From contig NZ_JACYXL010000006.1 in the NCBI RefSeq assembly GCF_014842995.1, positions 124,001 to 188,000 on the forward strand: 64,000 bases of DNA. The letters run 5' to 3'. The notes below the pieces were generated by a model, which worked only from the letters and a program-made list of their open reading frames with translations, ran no database searches and was not told the origin of the DNA. This stretch comes from Rhodanobacter sp. 7MK24 (GTDB lineage: Bacteria > Pseudomonadota > Gammaproteobacteria > Xanthomonadales > Rhodanobacteraceae). The position numbers and the translations under genes are program-made. Shown here one piece after another: positions 9,235 to 17,536 of this stretch (position 1 is its first letter; every line of letters begins with the position of its first letter).

Positions 9235-11388
9235 TCAGTGTTGCTGGTCGGACTTGCTCGGTGGCGGTGCCTTGCCCGACGACTCGGCGTGTTTCTGCGG
9301 TTGCGATTGCGGCTGTGCGGCAGGGCGTGGTGCTTCGCGCTGCTGCGGGTAAGGCCGGGCGAAATCGCTCGGTGGCTGGTAGGACGGGTGCGGTTGCTCG
9401 TAGCGTTGCGGAGCCTGGTCCTGCGGCTGGTAGGTTGGCTGGCGTGGCTGCACGCTGGCCGGCGCGTTGTTGTTTTGGGGCGGTGCATAGTTTTGTGGCG
9501 CACGTTCGAAGCGTGGCGGTTGCGGCAACGTATTGTCGCGATAAGCGGGCTGTGGGCGTGCCTGCTCCGGGCCGGAGATGTAGCTCACACCGGGTCGCGG
9601 CTGCGTTTCCGCAGCTGGCGCACGGCGGATCGGTTCGACCGTGGGCAGGTTGCGTCCGTCCGCGTTCGCATCGGGGCGTGCGAAGCGGGCCGAGGGCAAG
9701 GCATCCGCCTGCGGCGGAGCAGGTTGCACGTGGCGCACGTTCGGCAATCCGGCAGAAGGATTCGGACCGGGTATCGGGCGTCCCTGCATGGATGCGGCGC
9801 GGTTCGTGCCGGTTTGCGTGTCCAGCACGCGCACATTGTTGAATGGCGCAGCCGGACGGCTGTTCGTCGGAGCGAAGTTCGCGTGGACCGACGGCAACGC
9901 GGCCGGCGGCGGCGTGCGTGCCACCACGCTGCGGCGGAAGTCGGTGGTGGGAAGCGGGCGCATCCGCGGGCTGATCGGTTGCGCCACGCCGCGCGGCGTG
10001 GGGCGCAGCGCAGTCACGCCGGCGGTCATCACTGGCGCAGCGGCGAGCCGGCGCGGATCGACGCGCAGCATGTCGCGCTGCACGCGCTGGCCACCGGCGA
10101 AGGCCGAGCCGGGCATCGCGGTAAAGCCGCGCGGGGCACTGCGGTTCGCATAGTTGATGCCTTGCGGTGCGCGGCCTTCGCGATAGAAGTTGTACTGGTT
10201 GTTGATGTTGTTGATCACCGTGCTGCGGTACGTTGCGTTGTGCACGTAGATGTTGGCGGTATTGATGCGCTGGTAGTACGCACGGTCGCAGCGGTACCAG
10301 GGGTTGTAGACCTCGCCCGGACCCAGCGGGAACCAGCCCACCGGCGCGCCGCCGCCGAGGCCGGCGGACACGCTCCAGCCACCGCCGCCCACGAAGGCCA
10401 CCAGCGCTGGCGCGTACACCGGGCGGGTCGCCCGCGGTCCGGGAATCCAGCCCCATGCGCCACGGATATAAGCCCAGCGCCCGTAGTGGTACGGCGCAAA
10501 GCCCCATGGCGAATCGTCCACCCAGGTCCAGCCCCAAGGCGCGATGTATGCCCAGTGGCCCTCGCGGTAGGGCGCCCAGCCTGCGGGTACCTGGTTGGGG
10601 TACCAGACTGCGCCGTAATCGGGCGAGTCCTGCCAGTTGCCGTACTGGTCGAGATCCTGGTAGCCCACCACGTCGGCGGATACATAGCGCGTGGCGTCGG
10701 ATTGCGCATAGCGCTGGTCGCGTTGGCTGCACCAGGCGTCGAAGGCGTCGCCGCCGCCGTAGTCGGTGATCGAAAGCGCCGCCAGCGTCGCGTCGTCGAA
10801 CTGGTAGCTGCGTCCGGCGAACACGTCGCGTTGTGCGCTGTTCTCGCCGTATACCGTGGCCTGGCCCTCGAATACGACGACGCGCGTGCCGTTGCCGTCG
10901 TTATCCACGTCGATGCGATAGGTGCCGGGCTGGTTCACCACCAGCGCCAGGGTGGGCGTGTCGATCTCGTAGCTCTGCCCTTGATCGAGGTTGCGAACGC
11001 TGAGGTTCAACGTGCCCTGCGTGAGTTCCACCTGCGCGAGGTTGTCGTTGAGGTTGAGCATGCCGAAGTCGGTGCCGCTGCCCATGCGCAGGCTGGCACC
11101 GCCCAATTCCAGCTCCGCGCGCGCGCCGTCTCCGGTGGAGAGGCGATCGCCGGTGGCCAGTGGCCGGTTGAGGTCGGCCGCTGCCCAGTCCTGGCTGCCG
11201 GCCGGCAGAAAGCCGAGATCGCCGCCGACGTAGGACAGGCGAGCCACGCGATCCGGCGGTGCACCGTTGTCGCCGCCGTTGTCGGTGGATTGCGCCTGGG
11301 CCAGCGTGGCTGCGGCGCACAGGAGCAATGCGGCCAGCGACCGCCAGCCGAGGCGCCCAGGGGCACACAAGAAAGCAAGCACACGCAT
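9235..11388 (-). CDS. secreted FecR/DUF6600-domain protein with Pro/Gln/Arg-rich tail
   Basis: A 717-residue exported protein. A signal peptide (about residues 1-33, cleavage near AQAQS) is followed by a FecR-like domain (about 45-205, with [14 protein letters not shown] and [11 protein letters not shown]). Next comes a DUF6600 region (about 205-390) made of repeated Trp/Tyr/Gly units such as [20 protein letters not shown] and [16 protein letters not shown]. The last ~300 residues are low-complexity and rich in Pro, Gln, Arg and Ala, with no fold I recognise. The family is periplasmic or surface-associated, with no assigned biochemical role. The start at 11388 (MRVLAFL) has CGGAGAC upstream. 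No ECF sigma factor gene is adjacent, so the FecR-like part is unlikely to be an anti-sigma factor here. Confidence 0.85.
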   Translation of the reverse strand: MRVLAFLCAPGRLGWRSLAALLLCAAATLAQAQSTDNGGDNGAPPDRVARLSYVGGDLGFLPAGSQDWAAADLNRPLATGDRLSTGDGARAELELGGASLRMGSGTDFGMLNLNDNLAQVELTQGTLNLSVRNLDQGQSYEIDTPTLALVVNQPGTYRIDVDNDGNGTRVVVFEGQATVYGENSAQRDVFAGRSYQFDDATLAALSITDYGGGDAFDAWCSQRDQRYAQSDATRYVSADVVGYQDLDQYGNWQDSPDYGAVWYPNQVPAGWAPYREGHWAYIAPWGWTWVDDSPWGFAPYHYGRWAYIRGAWGWIPGPRATRPVYAPALVAFVGGGGWSVSAGLGGGAPVGWFPLGPGEVYNPWYRCDRAYYQRINTANIYVHNATYRSTVINNINNQYNFYREGRAPQGINYANRSAPRGFTAMPGSAFAGGQRVQRDMLRVDPRRLAAAPVMTAGVTALRPTPRGVAQPISPRMRPLPTTDFRRSVVARTPPPAALPSVHANFAPTNSRPAAPFNNVRVLDTQTGTNRAASMQGRPIPGPNPSAGLPNVRHVQPAPPQADALPSARFARPDANADGRNLPTVEPIRRAPAAETQPRPGVSYISGPEQARPQPAYRDNTLPQPPRFERAPQNYAPPQNNNAPASVQPRQPTYQPQDQAPQRYEQPHPSYQPPSDFARPYPQQREAPRPAAQPQSQPQKHAESSGKAPPPSKSDQQH

Positions 11389-11556
11389 CGAAGTCTCCGG
11401 GTTCCATCCGCATTGCGCGGGACGGCACAATTATGCGCACGGCATGGAGCGCGCGTTGTTGGGTTTCCGTGCCGGAGCGCTCATGGTTCAGCCGGCGGAT
11501 ACCCGGGAGCGGCGATTCCCACCGCGCCGCATCCCGGTTACCATCCGCGGGCCGAC

Positions 11557-11630
11557 GCGGGTGTAGCTCAATGGTAGAGCTGTAGCTTCCCAAGCTACTG
11601 ACGAGGGTTCGATTCCCTTCACCCGCTCCA
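11557..11630 (+). tRNA. tRNA-Gly (anticodon CCC)
   Basis: A complete 74-nt cloverleaf. The acceptor stem GCGGGTG (11557-11563) pairs with CACCCGC (11620-11626), followed by discriminator T and encoded CCA. The anticodon arm is GTAGC-TTCCCAA-GCTAC, giving anticodon CCC for the glycine codon GGG. The T-arm contains the standard GGTTCGATTCC. It stands alone between the DUF6600 gene and the rimB-like gene. Confidence 0.97.
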
Positions 11631-11694
11631 TTGCTCCCCCCAGCAATAATCCTGCTGCTTCCCATCGCCACCCCCAGCGAGCGCGATTGCATCG

Positions 11695-12162
11695 ATGACC
11701 GATCCGGCCAATCCGAGTCCGATCGTGCTGGGCTGGCGCGAACGGTTGGCGCTGCCGCGACTCGGCATCGCCCAGCTCAAAGTCAAGCTTGATACCGGTG
11801 CACGCAGCAGCGCGCTGCACGTGGAGTCGCTGGAGACTTTCCTGCGCGAAGGCATCATGTGGTTGCGCTTCACCGTGCGCGCCGGCCGGTACCCTTCGGA
11901 CACCGTGTGTTGCGAGGCGCCGGCGCTGGATCGGCGCATGGTCACCGATACCGGCGGCCGCCGCACCGAGCGCTGGTTCATACGCAGCGAAATCCTGTTG
12001 GCCGGGCGGCGTTTCGAAGCTGAGATAAACCTGACCGACCGGCGACACATGCTCTTCCCCATGCTGCTCGGCCGCAGCGCCCTGCACGGGCGTTTCGTGG
12101 TCGATCCCGCGCGTGCCTACACCCAACCCAGGCTGCTGCCAGCGGCCACGGATCGTTCATGA
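11695..12162 (+). CDS. rimB: RimK-associated retropepsin-like protease (RimB/ATP-dependent zinc protease family)
   Basis: A 155-residue single-domain protein of the PF05618 family. It carries an aspartic-protease-like motif, [12 protein letters not shown] (Asp33 in the DTGA triplet), and the family C-terminal signature [19 protein letters not shown]. In Pseudomonas the homologue RimB works with RimK and is thought to trim glutamate tails that RimK adds to ribosomal protein S6; older annotations call it an ATP-dependent zinc protease. It overlaps rimK by 4 nt (ATGA), strong evidence for coupled expression and shared function. Confidence 0.85.
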   Translation: MTDPANPSPIVLGWRERLALPRLGIAQLKVKLDTGARSSALHVESLETFLREGIMWLRFTVRAGRYPSDTVCCEAPALDRRMVTDTGGRRTERWFIRSEILLAGRRFEAEINLTDRRHMLFPMLLGRSALHGRFVVDPARAYTQPRLLPAATDRS

Positions 12163-13082
12163 AGATCGCCATCCTCTCGCGCAACGCGCGGCTGTACTCG
12201 ACCCAGCGACTGGTGGACGCGGCGCGCACGCGCGGCCACGTAGTGCGCGTGCTCGATCCCCTGCGTTGCTACGTGCGTATCGCGCCAGGCGACGTGGCGA
12301 TCCGTTACAAGGGCAAGCCGGTGCGCGACCTGGACGCGACGATTCCGCGCATCGGCACGCAGAGCACGTTCTACGGCACTGCGGTGCTGCGCCAACTGGA
12401 AATGATGGGTGTGTACACGCCGAATTCTTCCGATGCGGTGCTGCGCGCGCGCGACAAGCTGCGTTGCCTGCAGATCCTTGCTGCACAGGGCATCGCCATG
12501 CCGGTCACCGTGTTTGGCGACAATCCCGACGACACCGGGGATCTGCTCGCGATGCTGGGCGAGCCGCCGCACGTCATCAAGCTCAACGAAGGCACCCAGG
12601 GCACCGGTGTGGTGCTGGCCGAGAAGCGCAGCGCCTCGCAGAGCGTGATCGAGGCTTTTCGCGGCCTGTATGCGAATTTCCTGGTGCAGGAGTTCATCGC
12701 CGAAGCGAAGGGCCGCGACCTGCGCTGCTTCGTGGTCGGCGGCAAGGTGGTGGCGGCGATGCAGCGCGAAGCCAGCGCCGGCGACTTCCGTGCCAACCTG
12801 CATCGCGGCGGCAGTGCGAAGCCGGTGAGGTTGAGTGCGGCGGAGCAACGTATCTCCGTGCTGGCCGCCGATGCGCTTGGGCTGGGCGTCGCCGGCGTCG
12901 ACCTGTTGCGCTCCGAGCGCGGCCCGCTGGTGCTTGAAGTGAATGCCTCGCCGGGGCTGGAAGGGATCGAGGCGGCCACCGGGGTGGACGTTGCCGGCGC
13001 AATCATCGGATTGCTCGAGGCACAGGTGCAGGCAGGTGAAACGAAACGTGGCGTGCGTCGCGCCAAGAAAAACGCGACGTGA
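12159..13082 (+). CDS. rimK: ribosomal protein S6 glutamate ligase (ATP-grasp)
   Basis: A 307-residue ATP-grasp ligase that adds glutamate residues to the C-terminus of ribosomal protein S6. Family features visible are the N-terminal [19 protein letters not shown], the substrate loop [20 protein letters not shown], the ATP-grasp core [17 protein letters not shown] (about residues 140-157), [19 protein letters not shown], and the magnesium-binding end [12 protein letters not shown]. The ATG overlaps the rimB stop as ATGA. The C-terminal ~15 residues are lysine/arginine-rich. Confidence 0.93.
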   Translation: MKIAILSRNARLYSTQRLVDAARTRGHVVRVLDPLRCYVRIAPGDVAIRYKGKPVRDLDATIPRIGTQSTFYGTAVLRQLEMMGVYTPNSSDAVLRARDKLRCLQILAAQGIAMPVTVFGDNPDDTGDLLAMLGEPPHVIKLNEGTQGTGVVLAEKRSASQSVIEAFRGLYANFLVQEFIAEAKGRDLRCFVVGGKVVAAMQREASAGDFRANLHRGGSAKPVRLSAAEQRISVLAADALGLGVAGVDLLRSERGPLVLEVNASPGLEGIEAATGVDVAGAIIGLLEAQVQAGETKRGVRRAKKNAT

Positions 13083-13204
13083 ACGACTATGCGTGCGTTA
13101 ACCGGGTCCTAACCCCGGGGCTTCTATAACCATTCTGCTGACGCTGCCAGAGACGACCCATGCGGTTCTCAACGGTGGATGGCGGTGACGGGACGAGCCC
13201 AATC

Positions 13205-13240
13205 CGGATGTGGCGGTATTCGCCACATCCGTTTTTTTTT
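13205..13240 (+). terminator. rho-independent terminator
   Basis: A perfect 11-bp stem (CGGATGTGGCG at 13205-13215 with CGCCACATCCG at 13221-13231), a 5-nt loop and a run of nine T (13232-13240). It lies 123 nt after the rimK stop, on the same strand, and would end the rimB-rimK transcript or a short independent RNA starting near 13135. Confidence 0.9.
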
Positions 13241-13251
13241 GATTTGTTTGT

Positions 13252-13356
13252 GCGTTCGTCCTTGAACGCGAAGATCAAACGGGCGTGTTTGTTTCAGCGT
13301 TCGTCCATGAACGCGAAGGTCAAACGGGCGGCCATCCATGGCCGCACTCTTCAAGA
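13252..13356. repeat. dispersed GCGGCCATGGATGG-type element, locus 1
   Basis: Two direct 34-bp copies beginning GCGTTCGTCC and ending TCAAACGGGCG, 45 nt apart, differing at two positions. The second continues into GCCATCCATGGCCGCACTCTTCAAGAG (read in parts). A diverged third copy follows at 13408-13455. Reverse complements of the same sequence occur at 21464-21600, 43448-43566 and, in this orientation, at 54620-54675. No protein is encoded. Confidence 0.75.
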
Positions 13357-13556
13357 GACGCCGCTTCGGTTCGGGGTTTGCGGTGGGGGCGCGAAGATCC
13401 GGCGCGAAGATCGAGCGGACGCCTTTTCCGTGGCCGCTCTTCTCCGAGAAAAGCCATGACATTCAGGCCGCGGCAGGTTTGCGGCAGGTTTCACGTGGCG
13501 CGAATGTTAAGCTTGCCACTCGGGCCGGCAACGCCGGCGGCATTGCGGAGTGACGC

Positions 13557-14243
13557 ATGCGCGTACTGGTGATTGAAGACAACAGCGATATCGCGACCAA
13601 CATCGGCGATTATCTGGAAGACCGTGGCCATGTGGTGGATTTCGCCGGCGACGGCGTCACCGGCCTGCACCTGGCGGTGGTGCACGATTTCGACGTGATC
13701 GTGCTCGACCTCACCCTGCCTGGCCTCGATGGCCTGGAAGTGGCGAAGAAGTTGCGCCACGAGGCGCACAAGCAGACGCCGATCCTGATGCTCACCGCGC
13801 GCGACGCGCTGGAGCAGAAGCTCACCGGCTTCGAATCGGGTGCCGACGACTACATGACCAAGCCGTTCGCGCTGCAGGAACTCTCCGCGCGCCTGGAGGT
13901 GCTGGCGCGTCGCGGCAAGGGCCCGCAGAGCCGGGTGCTCAAGGTGGCCGACCTTACTTTCAACCTCGACACGCTCACCGTGAGCCGTGCGGGCAAGGCC
14001 ATCCAGCTCAACCCGATCGGCCTCAAGCTGCTGCAGGCGCTGATGGAAGCCAGCCCTTCGGTGGTGACACGACAGGATCTGGAGCAGAAAGTGTGGGGCG
14101 AGGAACTGCCTGATTCCGATTCCCTGCGCGTGCACATCCATGGCCTGCGCGCGGCTATCGACAAGCCCTTCGACAAACCGCTGATCCACACGCGGCATGG
14201 CATCGGCTATCGCATGGTCGAGCCCGACGCTGTTCAAGCTTGA
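13557..14243 (+). CDS. OmpR/PhoB-family response regulator (ColR/VgrR-like)
   Basis: A 228-residue two-component response regulator. The receiver domain (about 1-118) has the acidic pocket Glu7/Asp8, phospho-acceptor Asp51 (VIVLDLTLPG) and the conserved Thr and Lys (LTARD, MTKPF). The C-terminal winged helix (about 128-225) includes the PDSDSLRVHIHGLRAAIDKPF segment, seen also in xanthomonad ColR/VgrR, regulators linked to iron, metal and envelope stress. That orthology is from memory of the family and unproven here. It overlaps the histidine kinase gene by one base (TGATG). Confidence 0.92.
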   Translation: MRVLVIEDNSDIATNIGDYLEDRGHVVDFAGDGVTGLHLAVVHDFDVIVLDLTLPGLDGLEVAKKLRHEAHKQTPILMLTARDALEQKLTGFESGADDYMTKPFALQELSARLEVLARRGKGPQSRVLKVADLTFNLDTLTVSRAGKAIQLNPIGLKLLQALMEASPSVVTRQDLEQKVWGEELPDSDSLRVHIHGLRAAIDKPFDKPLIHTRHGIGYRMVEPDAVQA

Positions 14244-15526
14244 TGCAATCCCGGCGCAAACTCCGTTTCCGCCTGATCCTTTCCTTCGCGCTGTTCGGCT
14301 TCGGCCTCAGCGCGTTGTTCGCTGTGGCTTCGCTGTACGTGCGCGCCAAAGTGGAGGACCAGCTGGTCAACACCAGCATGCAGAACGACGTGGATCAGGC
14401 GGTGGACAACGCTATCTATCATCCCGACCAGGAGTTCCATTCCGAACTGATCGAGGGATGGGTGAAGAGCGACCGCACGCTCTACAAGATGCCCTTGGCA
14501 TGGCAGAGCCTTGGCAGCGGCGTTCACGACATCTATGAAACCGATGCCAAGGGCCGGGAGCGGCACTACAAATTGGCGGTGCGGCGCAAAGACGGAATCA
14601 TCGGTTTCACCCGTTACGACATCAGCCGCGAGGATCTGGGCAAGCGCCAGCTGATTACCGCTTTGATCGCAGTGGTAGTGCTGTTCAGTCTGCTTTCTCT
14701 GGCCATTGGTCTATGGTTGTCGCGCAAGGTGCTGAAGCCGGTGACTCAGCTCGCGCAGCGCATCCGTGACTTCCGCAAGGCCGGCAAGGCCGAACCGTTG
14801 GCGCAGCATTTCGCCGACGACGAAGTAGGTGAACTGGCACGGGCATTGGATGACTATTCGTCACGTCTCACCGCGATGGTGGAGCGCGACCGCGAGTTCA
14901 ACTCCGACGTAAGCCATGAACTGCGCACGCCGCTGGCGGTGATTTCCAGTACCACTGAACTGCTGCAGGGTTCGCCCGACCTTACGCCAAAATTGGCCGA
15001 GCGTCTGAAGCGCATAGAGCGCGCCTCGCGCCAGGCCACCGAACTGATCGAGGCGTTGCTGCTGCTGTCGCGCGCCGAGCGACGCGGCCCAACTCGCGGA
15101 GAAACCACCGAGGTGGCCAAGGTCGCTGCCGACGTGATCGAGAGCCAACGCCCGCAGCTACGCGGCAAGCCAATCGAGATCGAGCTGACGGCGCGCGAGT
15201 CGCTCAGCGTCAACGCGCCGGCCTCGGTGCTGTCGGTGGCCCTCACCAACCTGATCGGCAACGCGATCAAGTACACGCTGGAAGGCACCGTGCGTGTCGA
15301 AGTTGGCGCAGGCCGCATCGAGGTGATCGACACCGGCCCAGGCATCAAGCCCGAGGACGCCGAGAAGCTTTTCCAGCGCGGCGTACGCGGCGAAGGCGCG
15401 GGTGGCAGCGGTGCGGGCCTTGGCCTCGCCATCGTGCGCAGGCTGTGCGAGCTCTACGGCTGGCAGGTGTCCATGCGTCCGCGCACCGACGGCAACGGCG
15501 CCATCGCCAGCATCGTGTTCGGCTGA
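14243..15526 (+). CDS. sensor histidine kinase (partner of the preceding regulator)
   Basis: A 427-residue inner-membrane kinase. Membrane helices at about residues 10-33 and 135-160 flank a ~100-residue periplasmic sensor with several acidic residues. A HAMP linker follows (about 160-212), then the phospho-acceptor His225 in SDVSHELRTPLAVISS, the N box (LTNLIGNAIKYT), and the G boxes (VIDTGPGIKPED, GGSGAGLGLAIVRRLC). The ATG at 14243 shares its A with the TGA of the regulator gene; a TTG one codon earlier is less likely. By context it phosphorylates the adjacent regulator. The signal is unknown; ColS/VgrS-like kinases in Xanthomonas sense metals or iron. Confidence 0.92.
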   Translation: MQSRRKLRFRLILSFALFGFGLSALFAVASLYVRAKVEDQLVNTSMQNDVDQAVDNAIYHPDQEFHSELIEGWVKSDRTLYKMPLAWQSLGSGVHDIYETDAKGRERHYKLAVRRKDGIIGFTRYDISREDLGKRQLITALIAVVVLFSLLSLAIGLWLSRKVLKPVTQLAQRIRDFRKAGKAEPLAQHFADDEVGELARALDDYSSRLTAMVERDREFNSDVSHELRTPLAVISSTTELLQGSPDLTPKLAERLKRIERASRQATELIEALLLLSRAERRGPTRGETTEVAKVAADVIESQRPQLRGKPIEIELTARESLSVNAPASVLSVALTNLIGNAIKYTLEGTVRVEVGAGRIEVIDTGPGIKPEDAEKLFQRGVRGEGAGGSGAGLGLAIVRRLCELYGWQVSMRPRTDGNGAIASIVFG

Positions 15527-15533
15527 CGTCACT

Positions 15534-15610
15534 GTAGGAGCGCATCCCGTGCGCAAATGCTTTGGCTTCGATTAAACGTCAAAGCATTCGCGCACAGGGT
15601 GTGTTCCTAC
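15534..15610. repeat. REP-like palindrome, copy 2
   Basis: An imperfect inverted repeat with ~30-nt arms beginning GTAGGAGCGCATCCCGTGCG and a centre rich in CTTTG/CAAAG. It is a diverged copy of the elements at 1921-1987 and 18589-18665. It fills almost the whole space between the convergent kinase gene and the membrane protein gene, a position where it could end transcription from both sides. Confidence 0.88.
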
Positions 15611-15614
15611 AAGC

Positions 15615-16076
15615 TCAACGCAGCTTCAACGCCAGCCACGACAGCAGTGCAAGCAGATTGATGCCCAGGTGCGCGGCGGCGGGCCCGCCGACGGCGAGCA
15701 CGAAGCCCTGGCTGGCGAAGTGTGAGGTCAGCCCCAGGTGGGGCGGCAAGTGCAGCGTGGCAAACACGTTGACGTAGCCGCCGCAATGCAGTGCATAGGT
15801 GAATACCGGCGTGGCGATCAACGGCAGTTGCAGCAGCTGCGCCCAGCTTGAATAGCGCACGCCGCGTTCGTCGTTTTCCAGCAGCAACACGCCCGCCACC
15901 AGCACGAAGGCATACAGCGCCAGCCCGATCAGCGCGACCACGCTGTCGCTTGCGCGGAAAGGCAGCAGGCGGTACAGCATCAGGATCATGCCGTAGCAGC
16001 CGCCGGCCACTTCGAGGATGCCGATCAGGCGGAGCAGGATGGTGCGCACGCGAAAGTCCCGTTGGTAAAGCCGCAA
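15615..16076 (-). CDS. integral membrane protein of unknown function
   Basis: A 153-residue protein with four predicted membrane helices (about residues 12-35, 43-67, 80-102 and 120-148). I do not recognise a named family. Its stop codon lies 5 nt from REP copy 2. It is followed upstream, on the same strand, by the srkA-thioesterase pair 21 nt away, so it may be the last gene of that operon. Confidence 0.7.
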   Translation of the reverse strand: MRLYQRDFRVRTILLRLIGILEVAGGCYGMILMLYRLLPFRASDSVVALIGLALYAFVLVAGVLLLENDERGVRYSSWAQLLQLPLIATPVFTYALHCGGYVNVFATLHLPPHLGLTSHFASQGFVLAVGGPAAAHLGINLLALLSWLALKLR

Positions 16077-16097
16077 GCTTAGGTCATGGGGGCTCGT

Positions 16098-17042
16098 TCA
16101 ATCGAGAGCGTCGGCCAATTCGTGCAGGTCGGCGATGTGTTCGTCCCACCAGCGTGCCTCGGCCGCGAACGGGAAGGCCGCCGGGAAGGCGGGATCGTGC
16201 CAGCGCTGGGCGATCCACCCCGCGTAGTGCAGCTGGCGCATCGCGCGCAGGGCGGGTACCAGCGCCAGTTCCGCATGGTCGAAGTCGCGCAGGTGGGCAT
16301 AGCCGTCCAGCAGCGCCTGCATTGCCGCGTCGTCGTTGGCGAGCATCCACAGGTCCTGCACCGCGGGTCCCGTGCGAGCATCGTCGAGGTCGACGAAGTG
16401 CGGGCCGGCATCCGTCCACAGGATGTTGCCGGGATGGCAGTCGCCGTGCAGACGCAAGGTGCGGACAGGGCCGACGGTATCGAGGCGCGCGGCGACGGCT
16501 TGGTCCAGCCGTTGCGCCGCATTGCGGTAGCCGTCTTGCAGATGGGCCGGAAGCAGCGACGAAGCCAGCACGGCCTGGATTGGCTGCGCGATCATCGTGC
16601 GGCGATCCAGCGTGTCGCGATGCGCGAATGGACGCCGTGCACCCACCGCATGCAGGCGCGCGAGCAGGCGACCCAGCCATTCCAGCTGTTCGCGCGATTC
16701 CAGCGCCGGTGCGCGGCCGCCATGGCGCGGCGCCAGTGTGTAGCGGAAGCCGCCATGCAGCAGCAGGCTGCGGCCGCCGAACGACAGCGGCGCCACCATC
16801 GGCACCTCGTCGCCGGCCAGCTCCTGCGCGAACGCGTGCTCCTCGAGGATGGCCGCGTCGCTCCAGCGGCCGGGGCGATAGAACTTCGCGATCACCGGTG
16901 ACGCATCCTCGATGCCAATCTGCCACACCCGGTTCTCGTAGCTGTTGAGCGCGAGCAGGCGGCCGTCCGGCCACAACCCGCAGGCACTCGCGGCGTCGAG
17001 CACCAGGTCGGGAGTGAGGCTGGCGTAGGGAGCGGCGTTCAA
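16098..17042 (-). CDS. srkA: stress response serine/threonine kinase SrkA (YihE/RdoA)
   Basis: A 314-residue protein kinase of the APH-like fold that protects against protein oxidation and stress-induced death in E. coli. Strong family matches are LALNSYENRVWQIG, VIAKFYRPGRWSDAAILEEH, the catalytic loop RTLRLHGDCHPGNILW and the metal-binding FVDLDDARTGPAVQDLWML. No ATG lies at a suitable position; the TTG at 17042 gives MNAAPYASLTPDLVLDAA, aligning with the E. coli N-terminus. It overlaps the upstream thioesterase stop as TTGA, a translational-coupling arrangement. Length agrees with the family (about 328 aa). Confidence 0.92.
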   Translation of the reverse strand: MNAAPYASLTPDLVLDAASACGLWPDGRLLALNSYENRVWQIGIEDASPVIAKFYRPGRWSDAAILEEHAFAQELAGDEVPMVAPLSFGGRSLLLHGGFRYTLAPRHGGRAPALESREQLEWLGRLLARLHAVGARRPFAHRDTLDRRTMIAQPIQAVLASSLLPAHLQDGYRNAAQRLDQAVAARLDTVGPVRTLRLHGDCHPGNILWTDAGPHFVDLDDARTGPAVQDLWMLANDDAAMQALLDGYAHLRDFDHAELALVPALRAMRQLHYAGWIAQRWHDPAFPAAFPFAAEARWWDEHIADLHELADALD

Positions 17043-17479
17043 CGTGGCGCCACGGCTTCGGCCGGCACCACTGCCATGGTGATGCGGGAGATGCATACCA
17101 GCTTCTGCCGAACGTCTTCGATGCGGATTTCCCATACCTGGGTGCTGCGGCCGAGGTGTAATGCTTTCGCCGTGCCAGTGACGATGCCTTCGCGCACGCC
17201 GCGCACGTGGTTGGCATTGATCTCCAGCCCCACCGCGCGGAATTGCACCGGGTCGAGCGTGAGCATGGCGGCAGTGCTGCCCAGGGTTTCGGCCAGCGCC
17301 ACCGAGGCGCCGCCGTGCAGCAGGCCGTAAGGCTGATGGGTACGGGCATCCACCGGCATGGTGCCCCGCAACCAGTCCTCGCCAATCTCGGTGATGCGTA
17401 TGCCCAGCGCCTGCATCAGCGTGTTGGCGCTCCATGCGTTGATGCGCGAGAGGTCGGTTGCCTGCTGCCAGATGGCCAT
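17039..17479 (-). CDS. hotdog-fold acyl-CoA thioesterase (PaaI/MenI/EntH-like)
   Basis: A 146-residue hotdog thioesterase. It has the N-terminal pattern WQQATDLSRINAWSANTLMQ, the active-site stretch HQPYGLLHGGASVALAETLG (His/Gly-Gly plus catalytic Glu) and VGLEINANHVRGVREG, as in MenI/YdiI and EntH. These enzymes hydrolyse aromatic or short acyl-CoA thioesters, for example 1,4-dihydroxy-2-naphthoyl-CoA; no menaquinone genes are nearby, so the substrate is open. It is coupled to srkA (TTGA overlap) and divergent from the flavin reductase gene. Confidence 0.87.
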   Translation of the reverse strand: MAIWQQATDLSRINAWSANTLMQALGIRITEIGEDWLRGTMPVDARTHQPYGLLHGGASVALAETLGSTAAMLTLDPVQFRAVGLEINANHVRGVREGIVTGTAKALHLGRSTQVWEIRIEDVRQKLVCISRITMAVVPAEAVAPR

Positions 17480-17536
17480 GGTCTATCCTCGTGAAACAGG
17501 CACGCATTGTCGGCCGGGGAGCATCGCGGCGACAAT

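Larger units (their letters stand above)
13083..13556. other. 474-bp intergenic region with terminator and dispersed repeats
   Basis: Between rimK and the response-regulator gene. It contains a -10-like TATAAC at 13125-13130, a strong terminator at 13205-13240, two 34-bp direct repeats (13252-13285 and 13297-13330) and a degenerate third copy near 13408-13455. Short open frames here have no recognisable products. The segment from about 13135 to 13240 could be a small RNA ending at the terminator, but the upstream -35 is poor. Confidence 0.5.

Noticed and set aside
8920..9240. A TPP riboswitch before thiS
   Set aside because: The 65-nt space before thiS is too short and lacks the conserved CTGAGA and ACCTGA-type elements; only a simple palindrome is there.
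9238..11577. A 779-codon plus-strand open frame opposite the DUF6600 gene
   Set aside because: It is a GC-rich shadow. The minus strand has a signal peptide, FecR and DUF6600 motifs and a ribosome site; the plus frame encodes no known motif.
13252..13330. Two 34-bp direct repeats separated by a short spacer, considered as a CRISPR array
   Set aside because: Only two units with an 11-nt spacer, no cas genes, and the same sequence recurs dispersed at other loci. It is an intergenic repeat, not CRISPR.
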